Below, piece by piece: positions 9,901 to 19,848 of a stretch of 64,000 bases of DNA. The position numbers and the translations under genes were made by a program. Source of the stretch: G965205255 sp965205255 (GTDB taxonomy: Bacteria > Pseudomonadota > Gammaproteobacteria > Pseudomonadales > Endozoicomonadaceae); assembly GCA_965205255.1 (NCBI GenBank), contig OZ242051.1:1178001-1242000 (forward strand), written 5' to 3'. Numbering within the stretch: position 1 is the first letter of the stretch; every line of letters starts with the position of its first letter. Under the pieces are notes generated by a model. The model made no database searches. It had not been told where the DNA came from and saw only the letters and a program-made list of their open reading frames with translations.

Positions 9901-10248
9901 ATTAGAAAAATGGAGTCGCAACAAAGCATTGATGAGTTAAAAAAATGGTTAAATAGCTTCAGGCAGGGCTTAACATACCCTTTGCCTTTTTTTCCGGGAG
10001 CCAGTGCCACATGGGTGATTGAATCATCAAAGGATTACAAGCGTTCAAAAAACGAATATAACCCTGAAAACGCTAAAAAGAAAACTATTGCAGCATTCGA
10101 CCAAGAAAAAGAAAATACTGCAAGCAACAGAAAAGATGAATACATTTTACGTATTTGGTCAGAAATGACTGATGAATTATTCAAGCAAACAACATCTTTG
10201 GCAGAAACACTGCTACTACCCCTAACTAGCAATATTGATAATGGGTAA
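6919..10248 (+). CDS. recC: RecBCD enzyme subunit RecC
   Basis: About 1109 residues, close to the usual 1120. RecC is the inactive-helicase subunit of the RecBCD double-strand-break repair nuclease; it splits the duplex and recognises Chi. Seen: the RecC N-terminal block with VNSPGMAQWL near residue 40, the central VCTLIPMRSIPFKVICLLGM, the following NDSEYPR motif, and the DLLTFYRHPCKYFF segment of the nuclease-like C-terminal domain. The frame is open to a TTG at 6901, but the ATG at 6919 has AGGAG 5 nt upstream and begins MLYLCQSN, the family-typical start. Neither recB nor recD is adjacent; recQ converges 56 bp downstream. Confidence 0.9.
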   Translation: MLYLCQSNATEHLKCSLADKLCKEPLTDPFIDEQIMVNSPGMAQWLQQQIALTGGISAAIKFPMPASFIWKLFQQLLPHVPETSAFSKDSMTWIIMQLLPTLLDDPVSKPLKHYLDPKEQSTTKVPSDQQQIKSYQLAGKIADIFDQYLVYRPDWIIAWERGDNLDFIPKHQQWQPFLWRKITAYILSNDQSPLHLGNLYASLIKTLNDHGSKQQLYQFIPSKRLFIFGISTLPPIYLQLLEALGQHIDVFIYAQNPCQFYWGDTICSAQQHNTDDQISFSHSFLNSESSEELESGNSLLASMGRLGRDYHSLLNQLKMIKNEIFMAPLEYATTMLAQIQSNIVNLEEPQEPLPVVKNDKSLTINSCYSPLREAEVLHDYLLNLLNTHPNLTPKDIIVMAPDVETYSPVIQAVFSSVPFKRNIPFAISDRSACQESPILEAFLKLFNISTLRCTVDDIISLLEVPSIIRRFSLNPEDMSILHRWITHSGIRWGLNTAQQLKQQLPAQQQNTWRFGIERLLLGYAMESKDTLYENYLPSEDIEGLNATICGSLVEFIDRIEQLITTLDKCCTVTEWVVIVNDIIEAFFQPDETEATVLQMVRDTMSSLCDQIDTAMYDQQISHLIVLEWLSEKLAQHKGNQRFLSGKVNVCTLIPMRSIPFKVICLLGMNDSEYPRNTPLNSFDLIADNPRRGDRSRRDDDRYLFLEAILSAREYLYISYNGRHIQDNSARTPSVLLTELINYCQRHFINADSTEPPTLVMQHPLHPFSFDYFQQDSNFYTFAKEWKPSQHKSSQLVTSDKFIEYPLPLKEPVSELAIDDLLTFYRHPCKYFFKHRLDVDFQALEKLIEEDEPFAIDGLNSYQIHTKLIEQQQQGNVNGFSLLKATGVLPHGHFGDLALEEIRTTNQNIFQTIEPYIHTPMPKQEVRLDVDGVQLNGWIKGIYNNSLVRYRPSKNKNKFLVNCFLEHLIWCACSESAQNTIVITLKEKNNVDCTIIRKMESQQSIDELKKWLNSFRQGLTYPLPFFPGASATWVIESSKDYKRSKNEYNPENAKKKTIAAFDQEKENTASNRKDEYILRIWSEMTDELFKQTTSLAETLLLPLTSNIDNG

Positions 10249-10304
10249 TTTTATAGTATTGTTAATACTGCAAGAGAAGATGGTTTCAAAACAATGTTTC
10301 CCTC

Positions 10305-12137
10305 TCACAAAAGATGTTCCGGGCAAGTATTCACAGATACTTTTTCAAAAACAGATAAAAAGCTTTGGCCATATTTTTTCAGTTTATTTTGTCCAACGCC
10401 TGATATTTGTGCCATTTCCTCAAGCGTGGCAGGATTTGCATGTAACATCAGGCGTAACGTTTTGTCATGAAAGATAATATATGCTGGAACTGACTGCACC
10501 TCTGCTAACTGTTTCCTGCATTTTTTGAGTTCATTCCACAATGAGGTTTGTTCTGGGGTTAGTGGTTCAAAAACTTTTGTTGATGGTGATTTTTTCAATT
10601 TTTCAACACTGTATCTGTCTTGCCTCAACAAAAACTGCTGTTTATTTTTTAATAAAGGACGACTCTTTTCACTTAGCAATAACCCTCCATGCATTTCTGG
10701 TGCAACTGTCAAAAAACCTCTAGCTACCAGCTGACGATAAAGAGAGCGCCAGCGAGAACGGGACACCGACTTTCCCAACCCAAAGGTAGACAACTCATCG
10801 TGTTTAGATTCAATTACTTTATCTGTTAATTTCCCTAACAAAATATCCACAAGATGAGAAACTCCAAACCGCTGTCCTGAACGATAAACATTGGACAATG
10901 CTTTTTGTGCCAGTTCTGTTCCATCAACTGTTTCTACAGGCTCTTTACATAAATCACAGTAGTTGCAAGGATGATCTAAAGATTCACCAAACCATGAAAG
11001 TATTGATTCTCGTCTGCACTGACTACTTTCACAAAATGCTAACATTGCTTCTAGCTTTTGTCGCTCAATAGCTTGCACACTTGCCTCAGAATTAGATGAT
11101 ACAAGCATCTGACCGAGCAATATGACATCCTGCAAACCATAGACCATCCAGGCAACAGCTGGTTCTCCATCTCTGCCTGCCCGACCTGTTTCTTGATAAT
11201 ATGCCTCTATACTTTTGGGCATATCAAGATGCGCTACAAATCGCACATCAGGCTTATCAATACCCATACCAAAGGCTACAGTAGCCACCATAACAATATT
11301 ATCTTCCTGGTCAAACTGTTGCTGATGCTTTGCTCTGACTTCATTCGATAAACCCGCATGATAAGGTAATGCTTTAATTCCGTTTTCTTGTAACCACTTG
11401 GTAGTTTCTTCTACTTTTCGCCGAGACATGCAATAAACAATGCCTGTATGCTGTTCATGCTCTTTCAAAATAAATGTCAGTAATTGCTTTTTAGGTTCTT
11501 TTTTTTGTGTAATACGGTAAAATATATTCGGCCTGTCAACACTGCTTATGAAAGAACGCGCGTCATTAAGTGCAAGGCACTTAACAATGTCATAATGTGT
11601 TCGCTGATCAGCCGTTGCTGTTAACGCAATACGAGGAACGTTAATAAATCTTTTTTGCAAAATATTGAGTTTTGCATATTCCGGCCGAAAATTATGCCCC
11701 CATTGAGAAACACAGTGTGCTTCATCAATCGCAAATAACGCAATTTTAATATTTTCTAGAAGTGTAAAGAAATAATGGCTCAGTGCACGCTCAGGAGCCA
11801 CATACAGCAAAGAAAGCTCTCCAGAAATCAGAGCCTGTTCAACACCCGCTCTTTCTTGTATTGAAAGTCCTGAATGAAGGCATGCCACACTTACACCTTG
11901 CTGACGAAGTGCGCGAACCTGATCCTGCATGAGAGATATCAATGGAGAAATGACTATACCAACACCAGCACGCACTAAGGCTGGTATTTGATAACAAAGG
12001 CTTTTCCCCCCACCTGTAGGCATAATCACAACCGCATCGTTGCCCGCAATGAGGTGCTCTATAATTTCTTGCTGTTGTCCTCTAAACGCATCATAACCAA
12101 AAACATTACGCAGAATATTAGTGACCGAAAGCAACAT
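10305..12137 (-). CDS. recQ: ATP-dependent DNA helicase RecQ
   Basis: 610 residues, standard RecQ length. A 3'-5' helicase in RecF-pathway recombination and replication-fork repair. Seen: Walker A TGGGKSLCYQIP (about 41-52), DEAH box IDEAHCVSQWGHNFRPEY (DEAH at 138-141), the motif VI region with QETGRAGRDG, an RQC zinc site with cysteines in SSQCRRES and CNYCDLC, and a C-terminal HRDC domain (LWNELKKCRKQLA onward). ATG start at 12137. Convergent with recC and oriented with the 16S gene behind it; the terminator at 12399-12431 should insulate recQ from rRNA transcription. Confidence 0.96.
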   Translation of the reverse strand: MLLSVTNILRNVFGYDAFRGQQQEIIEHLIAGNDAVVIMPTGGGKSLCYQIPALVRAGVGIVISPLISLMQDQVRALRQQGVSVACLHSGLSIQERAGVEQALISGELSLLYVAPERALSHYFFTLLENIKIALFAIDEAHCVSQWGHNFRPEYAKLNILQKRFINVPRIALTATADQRTHYDIVKCLALNDARSFISSVDRPNIFYRITQKKEPKKQLLTFILKEHEQHTGIVYCMSRRKVEETTKWLQENGIKALPYHAGLSNEVRAKHQQQFDQEDNIVMVATVAFGMGIDKPDVRFVAHLDMPKSIEAYYQETGRAGRDGEPAVAWMVYGLQDVILLGQMLVSSNSEASVQAIERQKLEAMLAFCESSQCRRESILSWFGESLDHPCNYCDLCKEPVETVDGTELAQKALSNVYRSGQRFGVSHLVDILLGKLTDKVIESKHDELSTFGLGKSVSRSRWRSLYRQLVARGFLTVAPEMHGGLLLSEKSRPLLKNKQQFLLRQDRYSVEKLKKSPSTKVFEPLTPEQTSLWNELKKCRKQLAEVQSVPAYIIFHDKTLRLMLHANPATLEEMAQISGVGQNKLKKYGQSFLSVFEKVSVNTCPEHLL

Positions 12138-12398
12138 CCTTATACCCTATAAGCAAAATCAGAAGTTTTGAACATAAAAAATAATCAAGTTTAAAAGCAT
12201 GGTATTTTTTAAAATGGTAGTGTCAATAACTCTGTGTCTGTTCAGGATAAAAAACATTGACATAGTTGCAAGCAAAGAAAACCTACTAGCCAGCTTTAAC
12301 AGAGTCGTTCATAACAGGATATATTTTATTCTATTTTTTGTCAGATGCTTGTATTTTTTATCAGCAATTTGGGAATACTTTTATAACTTTTATTCTTA

Positions 12399-12431
12399 CA
12401 AAAAAAAACCGCTAAAATAGCGGTAAAAAAA
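12399..12431 (-). terminator. Rho-independent terminator of the 16S rRNA unit
   Basis: The inverted repeat ACCGCT/AGCGGT with a 5-nt loop (12408-12424) is followed on the minus strand by an uninterrupted T8 run. It lies about 130 bp after the 16S 3' end, so transcription of the rRNA unit should stop here, before recQ. Confidence 0.8.
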
Positions 12432-12518
12432 TTCAATTTATAACATATATAAAAACAGCTCTAAATATTCACTATTAGTGAAAACTGATTCAATAACTTC
12501 ATTGCCTGTGGCAATAAT

Positions 12519-12541
12519 CAAACAATTCGTGTAGACACCTG
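12519..12541 (-). other. 16S trailer strand of the precursor processing stem
   Basis: In the RNA this 23-nt segment can pair along its whole length (including four G-U wobbles) with the leader segment at 14208-14230. It brackets the 16S gene as RNase III processing stems do in rrn operons. The full complementarity shows the 16S precursor is processed as a unit on its own. Confidence 0.8.
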
Positions 12542-12557
12542 CCAGATGAGTATCGTT

Positions 12558-14096
<1,539 letters not shown>

Positions 14097-14207
14097 AATC
14101 ATACCGGTAGCTTTAATCTAAACTACCAAAATCTGGCTCATTACGCATAACGCAAAATTACTATGAATTCACGAGCTACTTGTAATGAATATTTATTCTC
14201 ATCAAAA

Positions 14208-14230
14208 CAAGTGCCCACACGAATTGTCTG
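14208..14230 (-). other. 16S leader strand of the precursor processing stem
   Basis: Partner of 12519-12541. The sequence CAGACAATTCGTGTGGGCAC in the leader RNA is the familiar gammaproteobacterial rrn leader block just after boxA, and it pairs over 23 positions with the trailer. Confidence 0.8.
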
Positions 14231-14232
14231 AT

Positions 14233-14246
14233 TCTATTTTTAAAGA
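14233..14246 (-). promoter_or_regulatory. boxA antitermination site of the rRNA leader
   Basis: The minus strand reads GTTCTTTAAAAAT immediately upstream of the processing stem, matching the boxA consensus of rrn leaders (GCTCTTTAACAAT in E. coli). Expected to recruit NusB/NusE for antitermination. Confidence 0.75.
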
Positions 14247-14325
14247 ACTTGATTCAAGATATCAATCATTAAAATCTTAAACCCTGCAATATCATTTATT
14301 GCTTTCAATCATTCAGTGCCGATGT

Positions 14326-14353
14326 ATTCTACCGATTTGAATTTCATTGTCAA
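14326..14353 (-). promoter_or_regulatory. Sigma-70 promoter P2 of the 16S unit
   Basis: On the minus strand TTGACA (complement of 14348-14353) and TAGAAT (complement of 14326-14331) are separated by 16 bp. It lies about 230 bp upstream of the mature 16S 5' end. Confidence 0.8.
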
Positions 14354-14451
14354 GCGCTTTATTTATAAGCCTTTACAACTTTTCTTCTCCTCGAGCTGGC
14401 TAAATGTTTACGTTGCCGTTTTCAAAACGCCACCTGCCGAATGAGTTGTGC

Positions 14452-14479
14452 ATTCTACGCAAATTACGAGGATTGTCAA
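14452..14479 (-). promoter_or_regulatory. Sigma-70 promoter P1 of the 16S unit with A/T-rich upstream element
   Basis: On the minus strand TTGACA (complement of 14474-14479) and TAGAAT (complement of 14452-14457) are 16 bp apart. A strongly A/T-tract region (14480-14512) lies directly upstream, like an rrn UP element. The rest of 14097-14590 is rRNA leader plus the short upstream region of the divergent gene. Confidence 0.82.
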
Positions 14480-14590
14480 TACACTTTTTTTCAAAAAAAA
14501 CAAAAAAAAATATTGCGCAACAACCTGCCTATACTACCTTTCTTCTATCCTGTATTTTGACAAGGACAATCAACTAACTTGGTATAATTT

Positions 14591-15661
14591 ATGCGCCGAT
14601 TGTTTCACCTGACATGGTTTATTGTTTTTTACATAATTTGTCCTGCATCCATCGCAACCTTGTCAAAAAGCAACAGTGCACTACCGGAAAATAATGTTGA
14701 TCAACTGCCATTATACGGCAGAGAATTTCCATCTTTTGAAGATACTGATGGCAATGTTTTTCCATCCACACTTAACGAATTGATTACCTCCTTAGGTGAA
14801 CAGATACCACAACAACTCATAACAGTGGAGTACAATACAGAGGGTGAAGTCAAAAAAGCCTTTTTAAATCTGACAGAAACCTCTCATACTCATAATGCTT
14901 TCTTTGCCCTGAAACAGATATACCCTGACAATATAGAATGTGATACTGTTACGCTTCTTATTGCTTATCAACAAACAAAAACACCCCTGCCACTAGATGA
15001 ACTTGATGCCTTCTTAAAGGCGAGAATTACCATACAGGAAAACGAAAATGTTTCTGGACAACACCCTTACCATAAGGGTTTTCGAAAATTATTATTCCGT
15101 TTAGGTACATTAAAGTACAATCTGCTACATGTACCACTAAAAAATATTCTGACAAAATTCAACCCTCATGGCATTGTATTAATAGCCGGTCATGTGGCTG
15201 TAATAACACATATTTCAGAGAATAAATACATTATTTCCGGTTGGGATGAGGGCGGCATTTATTTCAATAAAGTTACTTATTCAGGTGAAGGCATGCTTAA
15301 TGAAGACTGGGGAGGTATGGAAATAAGGTCATATCTCCATTTTGCAAAACCACGAGGCAAGCCAAGCTTGTCATCTTCTAAAAAGAAACAAAGAAAGACT
15401 CAACCTGCTCAATCACCTCAACCCATATTATTGAACAAAAAAGTAATGAACAAAAAAAACAGCAGTTCTTTTGAAAGTTTTGATGAACCTGATAGCGTTA
15501 ACACTAAATGTGTCCATCAATATGAACACACAATATCTTTAGATCAATTCTCTGAATCAAAAGACAGGCACAAATCAATGAAATTAAGTCACTATGCAAA
15601 CATAGCTTGGGACTACATCTGGATGTTTACTCAGTGGATGTTCCGATCACACAAACAATGA
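14591..15661 (+). CDS. Putative exported protein with possible papain-like Cys/His pair
   Basis: 356 residues, family not recognised. N-terminus MRR followed by a hydrophobic stretch (4-22) looks like a Sec signal peptide or anchor. A middle domain holds Cys117 at the start of a predicted helix (NIECDTVTLLIAY) and, 84 residues later, HGIVLIAGHVAVITHI (His201) followed by ISGWDEGGIYF. This Cys-helix and GH-strand order is typical of NlpC/P60 or papain-like folds, though I cannot prove the family. Residues 260-310 are Lys/Ser/Gln-rich low complexity, followed by an aromatic segment near 335-352. No good ribosome site precedes the ATG: TATAAT ends 4 nt before it, and TTGACA lies 20 bp upstream of that. 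Confidence 0.65.
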   Translation: MRRLFHLTWFIVFYIICPASIATLSKSNSALPENNVDQLPLYGREFPSFEDTDGNVFPSTLNELITSLGEQIPQQLITVEYNTEGEVKKAFLNLTETSHTHNAFFALKQIYPDNIECDTVTLLIAYQQTKTPLPLDELDAFLKARITIQENENVSGQHPYHKGFRKLLFRLGTLKYNLLHVPLKNILTKFNPHGIVLIAGHVAVITHISENKYIISGWDEGGIYFNKVTYSGEGMLNEDWGGMEIRSYLHFAKPRGKPSLSSSKKKQRKTQPAQSPQPILLNKKVMNKKNSSSFESFDEPDSVNTKCVHQYEHTISLDQFSESKDRHKSMKLSHYANIAWDYIWMFTQWMFRSHKQ

Positions 15662-15875
15662 ATCCAAGGAGTCTTACCAACTACCTTTTTTATAACGTTA
15701 TTCAAGGGTTAACTGAAAAAATGTAATCATTCGTATATAATCAAAATAATGAAAAAAAATGATAGTGCTAACTAACTATAGTTAATGTAGTAATTGCTTT
15801 CACCAACCCGTTAAATCGGTTACTGTTATGAACCAGCATTAACAAACTTGCTTTAAAAATATATGAGAGGGAAAT

Positions 15876-16133
15876 ATGTCAATTGAAGCATTAAGCCAAT
15901 TGGAAGAGAAAGTCCAAAGCGCTGTGGAAACCATGAGCCTTTACCGTTTGGAAATAGAAGAACTCCGTGAAGCAAAAGCAAGAGCAGAAAAAGAGTTAGA
16001 GGAAGTGAAAAACACGATCACACAGCTCGAAGAAGAAAAACAAATAATGCAACAAGAACAGCAGTCATGGAATGATAAGGTTGGCAGTCTTTTATCTAAG
16101 CTGGAAGATATTGAGCAAGAAGAAGTGGCATAA
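15876..16133 (+). CDS. zapB: Cell division protein ZapB
   Basis: 85 residues, almost entirely coiled coil. Seen: the family start MSIEALSQLEEKVQSAVETM and the second block LEIEELREAK, matching ZapB, where the family reads LExKVQxAIDTI-LLQMEIEELKE. ZapB stabilises the Z ring through ZapA at midcell. Ribosome site GAGAGGGAAAT before ATG. Stands alone between the orphan exported protein and the terminator at 16141. Confidence 0.88.
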   Translation: MSIEALSQLEEKVQSAVETMSLYRLEIEELREAKARAEKELEEVKNTITQLEEEKQIMQQEQQSWNDKVGSLLSKLEDIEQEEVA

Positions 16134-16140
16134 ATAATCT

Positions 16141-16175
16141 AAAAAAACCGGAGTACCAACTCCGGTTTCTATTTC
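16141..16175 (+). terminator. Rho-independent terminator after zapB
   Basis: Hairpin with 7-bp arms ACCGGAG/CTCCGGT (16147-16166) followed by a T-rich stretch; an A-run on the other side makes it potentially bidirectional. Confidence 0.7.
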
Positions 16176-16241
16176 CTACCCAAAGAAACTGAAAGCATGT
16201 ATTGTATCAATATTTCAGATACTTTTACGCAGAAATTCTGA

Positions 16242-16299
16242 ACTAATAGATAATTTTCATAAAAGACAATGAGTCAAAAACAATCCGAAGTATTATTAG
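16242..16299. repeat. Second dispersed repeat, copy 1
   Basis: The 58-bp block from ACTAATAGATAATTTT through GACAATGAGTCAAAAA to GAAGTATTATTA recurs with about 75% identity by eye at 37485-37542. Its end also recurs at the rpoD stop (62830-62870). Confidence 0.6.
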
Positions 16300-16488
16300 A
16301 CCAAAACATGTATACCAAAATCTGTATACCAAAACCTGTTTCTAACTACTGTTATGAGCATTCTTTTATGACTTGCTGTTAAAGGAGAATTGACAAGTAA
16401 TAGACCACTATATTCAAGGAGTTTTAACGCATAACAGTAAAACCATAAAAGTAGCGCAATAAGAAAGTAGAAACAGGTTTTAGTATTA
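16297..16488. repeat. Palindromic MITE-like element, copy D, with nested tips
   Basis: The full copy is 16325-16488: left end TATACCAAAACCTGTTTCT, right end (inverted) AACAGGTTTTAGTATTA. Its last bases form the stop codon of the O-antigen ligase gene. In front of it two more 14-bp tips follow head to tail (16297-16310 and 16311-16324), as if elements had inserted repeatedly at one tip and then been lost. Confidence 0.78.
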
Positions 16489-17709
16489 CCGCGCCTCAAT
16501 TGTACAAGAACGCTTTAACTGATAGTAGCAACCTATCAAAATACCTAATGGTAACCATATATAAAACCATGCAATACTTGGTCTTGTTATCAGAGCACGA
16601 ACATCAGTTAACATTCCAACACAACTGAAAACTAAAATTGCACCAGCCAGCTTTACCAGTTTTACTCTTCTTTGCTTAAAAATAAATAACCCCATCCAAA
16701 TAAGAGTAAGCAAAAACAAAACACCTCCAACTATACCATACGATCTCAACACCTGAAGATAATATGAGTGGGGATGGTGAACAATAACTCCGAAATCATT
16801 ATACGCCGTAAAATCTGAATCAATACCGTAACCTAACCACGGTCTATTTGCAATTTTGTGTAATGCTGTTTTCCAGATCTCTGTTCTGCCACTATAGGTA
16901 TCATCGAGCACCTGGTTCTTAAAAACATGAAAGTAAACATAGATAAATGTGGCACAAATAATCACCATAACGGCAGATATAATCAAAGATCGTTTATTTG
17001 GAGTAACAATAAACGTAAAAATTGTCGAACAAACTAACGCAACCCATGGCCCTCGGGAGCCTGTCATGAAAACATACAGCCCCATAACAAGTAACCCCGC
17101 CCAAATAAGAAGAACATACTGGATGCTAAGCCTATCTTTGAAATACAACGAGGACAAAAGGCCTGAAAAAAATATACCATAGTACAAGCCCGCCATAATT
17201 GGATACCCTAAATCAGCAAAACTACCCGGCACAAAACTGGAAATTCTGTATTGTCTGTATCCTGTCGGGTGACCAAGTACTCCATACTGATACACCAGTG
17301 ATACCAAAGCGGCGAAAATTCCAATAATACAACAGAACACAATTATTCTGATTAACTTTTCAGGACGTTCAGACAACCTGACCAATGCATAAAGGTACAA
17401 GCAAATATACAGTAAATTCTTTGTTACTGCTAAATATGATAACGGCGTATCACTCCAAACTTTGGTAATTGTAGCCCACAGAAGAAATACAAGAATAAAA
17501 ACAAGCCCTGAGCACGGCCTAAAAGACTTAATATATCTCAGATTAAGCAATAAGGAGACAAACGCCGGTAGCATTAGCCATGTATAGGTTTGTGCTATCC
17601 AGCCGGCTCCCCTGCCAATCCAGATTACACCGGTCAGCTGAATAATAAGGCCTAAGGGGAGGAGGTAATGAACTATCCGCTCATCTAATTTCTTTAAATA
17701 ACCAACCAC
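16486..17709 (-). CDS. waaL: O-antigen ligase WaaL-like membrane protein
   Basis: 407 residues with about ten to twelve hydrophobic segments and a Wzy_C-type domain. Seen: MTGSRGPWVAL mid-protein, RPWLGYGID and HHPHSYYLQVLRSYG in the periplasmic loop region typical of O-antigen ligases, which join O-polysaccharide from undecaprenyl diphosphate to lipid A-core in the periplasm. GTG start. Last gene of the LPS cluster; its TAA stop is part of palindromic element D. A Wzy-type polymerase is the alternative, but position at the end of a core cluster favours ligase. Confidence 0.75.
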   Translation of the reverse strand: MVGYLKKLDERIVHYLLPLGLIIQLTGVIWIGRGAGWIAQTYTWLMLPAFVSLLLNLRYIKSFRPCSGLVFILVFLLWATITKVWSDTPLSYLAVTKNLLYICLYLYALVRLSERPEKLIRIIVFCCIIGIFAALVSLVYQYGVLGHPTGYRQYRISSFVPGSFADLGYPIMAGLYYGIFFSGLLSSLYFKDRLSIQYVLLIWAGLLVMGLYVFMTGSRGPWVALVCSTIFTFIVTPNKRSLIISAVMVIICATFIYVYFHVFKNQVLDDTYSGRTEIWKTALHKIANRPWLGYGIDSDFTAYNDFGVIVHHPHSYYLQVLRSYGIVGGVLFLLTLIWMGLFIFKQRRVKLVKLAGAILVFSCVGMLTDVRALITRPSIAWFYIWLPLGILIGCYYQLKRSCTIEAR

Positions 17710-17755
17710 GCTTTATATCCATTTAGCAAAATTAATAAAATGATTGAATGCTCTT

Positions 17756-18895
17756 TTAAGAGGATAAACAACTGTATATTAAGGTGAGATAATTTTTCTT
17801 CCATTCACAAATATTAAAGCGCTTGCAAACAAACTCATGCAAACTATCACCCATAGCAGCCCGCTCTGACTCTGATAATAAAAAAATATGGCGCATGACA
17901 TCTGCCAGAGCAACTGAATTATCGTCAGGAAAATACACAGCACCAGCCTCTTCTAAAACCTTAAACGATGATATTTCTGTTCCAACAAAGGGTAGGCGAC
18001 ACACACAGCTTTCCAGCATGGCTATACTTAACCCCTCTTGCCTTGATGTCATTATAAATACATCAAAAGCCGACAGATAACTGGCAGCTGATTTTTTTTC
18101 TCCAGCTAATACTACTTCGCCTTCAACAGATGTTTTTTTTGCTGCATCGGACAAGGCCTGAAACTGTTCGCCATCACCAATAATACAAACACGCATATCA
18201 TCTGACCATAAACCCTGCTTTTTTAATATACTGACAGACTCAATTAACAATTTGTAACCTTTTGATTCTGCGAGCCTTCCCACTGTTCCGAATACAAATC
18301 CATTCTGTGGCAACCCCAGTAATTTTCTGGCTTTATTCCGTGGTAATAACATATTTTTAATACTTTCTACATCTACCGCATTGGAAATTACCGTCATATT
18401 TTCATCGGTAAAAAGATCACTTTGATTTTTTAAATATTTTTCTAACGACTGAGAAACAGCTACATAATTCCAATATTGTTTATGCTGAATCAATCGTTTT
18501 GAGACTACCGGCTTAATACGTGTTTGCCCATGAAAAACACCCAACGCCTTTACAGGATAATATGACTGAACGTTAGCAATTAAATGAACTACTGAAATTC
18601 CATCGCACAACACAATGTCAGCTTTTAATGATTGCAAAAATCGACTACACCGCCTGACAATACTATGATAACGCAATTTATTAAAAAACCCTTTTTGCCG
18701 AATAATATTTGGATTAATCTGCCAGTGAAAATCTCCACAAAAATCATTTGGCGTTTTTTTTCCTGTTAATAAAACATTCACCACTTTATAGTTTTTTTCA
18801 TTCAGTGTTTTACTAATACTTAGATGCAGACTATTGACTGCACTATGATCACTATGTGAAGAAAACAACATATTAACAATAGTTAATTTATTCAC
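17756..18895 (-). CDS. GT4-family glycosyltransferase
   Basis: 379 residues, GT-B fold. Seen: FGTVGRLAESKGYKLLIESV (start of the C-terminal Rossmann domain, about residue 220) and the nucleotide-sugar acceptor region SRQEGLSIAMLESCVCRLPF with the E-x7-E spacing. Adds a hexose to the LPS core or O-unit; donor unknown. Starts at GTG overlapping the stop of the upstream gene (TAGTG), so translation is probably coupled. Confidence 0.85.
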   Translation of the reverse strand: MNKLTIVNMLFSSHSDHSAVNSLHLSISKTLNEKNYKVVNVLLTGKKTPNDFCGDFHWQINPNIIRQKGFFNKLRYHSIVRRCSRFLQSLKADIVLCDGISVVHLIANVQSYYPVKALGVFHGQTRIKPVVSKRLIQHKQYWNYVAVSQSLEKYLKNQSDLFTDENMTVISNAVDVESIKNMLLPRNKARKLLGLPQNGFVFGTVGRLAESKGYKLLIESVSILKKQGLWSDDMRVCIIGDGEQFQALSDAAKKTSVEGEVVLAGEKKSAASYLSAFDVFIMTSRQEGLSIAMLESCVCRLPFVGTEISSFKVLEEAGAVYFPDDNSVALADVMRHIFLLSESERAAMGDSLHEFVCKRFNICEWKKNYLTLIYSCLSS

Positions 18896-19791
18896 TATTC
18901 CCCATTCCCTATCATATCAGGCAAAGAATGAAAACCATCTTCAGAAAGTATCCACCCTTTTTCTATATTCTCTTTATCTACATCTATTAATGATTTTTTG
19001 TCCGGTAGATAATCCCATATATCACCTTTCCAGTGCATAAAGTGTATATACGGAAATTGTTTTTTTTTATCACGATCGTTTGTTAACCCTCTAGATGTAC
19101 AGAACCACTTTTCCGGAAAGTTTCTAGTACCATCTGTCCACTTAAGTCGCATGTTTGGTGTTGTAAACGCCTCTTTAAAAAATGCACGACGCTTAGTGTA
19201 TGAAAATTGATCCATCAAACGTCTTATAAAATACGGCCAGTTTTTATGTTGAATAAACAGCTTGCTGAAATGTTTCTCGTCAAATATTTTATGCTGTGAA
19301 GAGACAATAATTTCCTGCCAACCATGCACATGACGAAATATATTTCTCATCTTTTTGTTATTTCTTAGTAAGCAAAGATGGCCTGATACGCGTGTCACAT
19401 GTGTAGAAATAAGATCATATTTATCCAGCATTTTATCTGTGTAGTATCCACGCATATTACCGTATATTAAATCAAGATCTCCAAACCCCCAAAAAGTATA
19501 TTCCTTTATATAGCTTTCAAATAAATAACCTAACATGGGTTTGATATCACAGAATTTGTAAGCATCGTCTGGATTAAAGTTTATCTTAAGTCGTTTACCA
19601 ACAAAGACTGAAAACTCAGAAAAACTCATTTGAATCAGTTCAATATTTTCTGGTTGATTACTTAATTTTCCACTGTCAGTTATAAATTTCCAGTGAATTT
19701 CTTTATTCCATTTACAAGATTCTATAAAAAAATCTATCCAAAAAGGCCACTTCCCAAACCAAGTCACCAAGATAACAATGCGGTGCTTCAT
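18895..19791 (-). CDS. DUF6625-like putative glycosyltransferase
   Basis: 298 residues. Seen: N-terminal ILVTWFGKWPFWIDFFIESC and a DxD-type metal/nucleotide site in FWGFGDLDLIYGNMRGY, which together recall the DUF6625 family of polysaccharide-cluster glycosyltransferases. No membrane segment. Stop overlaps the next gene by one base. Substrate unknown. Confidence 0.7.
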   Translation of the reverse strand: MKHRIVILVTWFGKWPFWIDFFIESCKWNKEIHWKFITDSGKLSNQPENIELIQMSFSEFSVFVGKRLKINFNPDDAYKFCDIKPMLGYLFESYIKEYTFWGFGDLDLIYGNMRGYYTDKMLDKYDLISTHVTRVSGHLCLLRNNKKMRNIFRHVHGWQEIIVSSQHKIFDEKHFSKLFIQHKNWPYFIRRLMDQFSYTKRRAFFKEAFTTPNMRLKWTDGTRNFPEKWFCTSRGLTNDRDKKKQFPYIHFMHWKGDIWDYLPDKKSLIDVDKENIEKGWILSEDGFHSLPDMIGNGE

Positions 19792-19848
19792 GATTAACTC
19801 TTATATTTATTTTTTAAAAAAGTTATTTTTCTAATTCAGATTTTTATT

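Noticed and set aside
10235..10477. Plus-strand ORF after recC as a possible recB start or small gene
   Set aside because: It is antisense to the recQ 3' end and has no RecB features.
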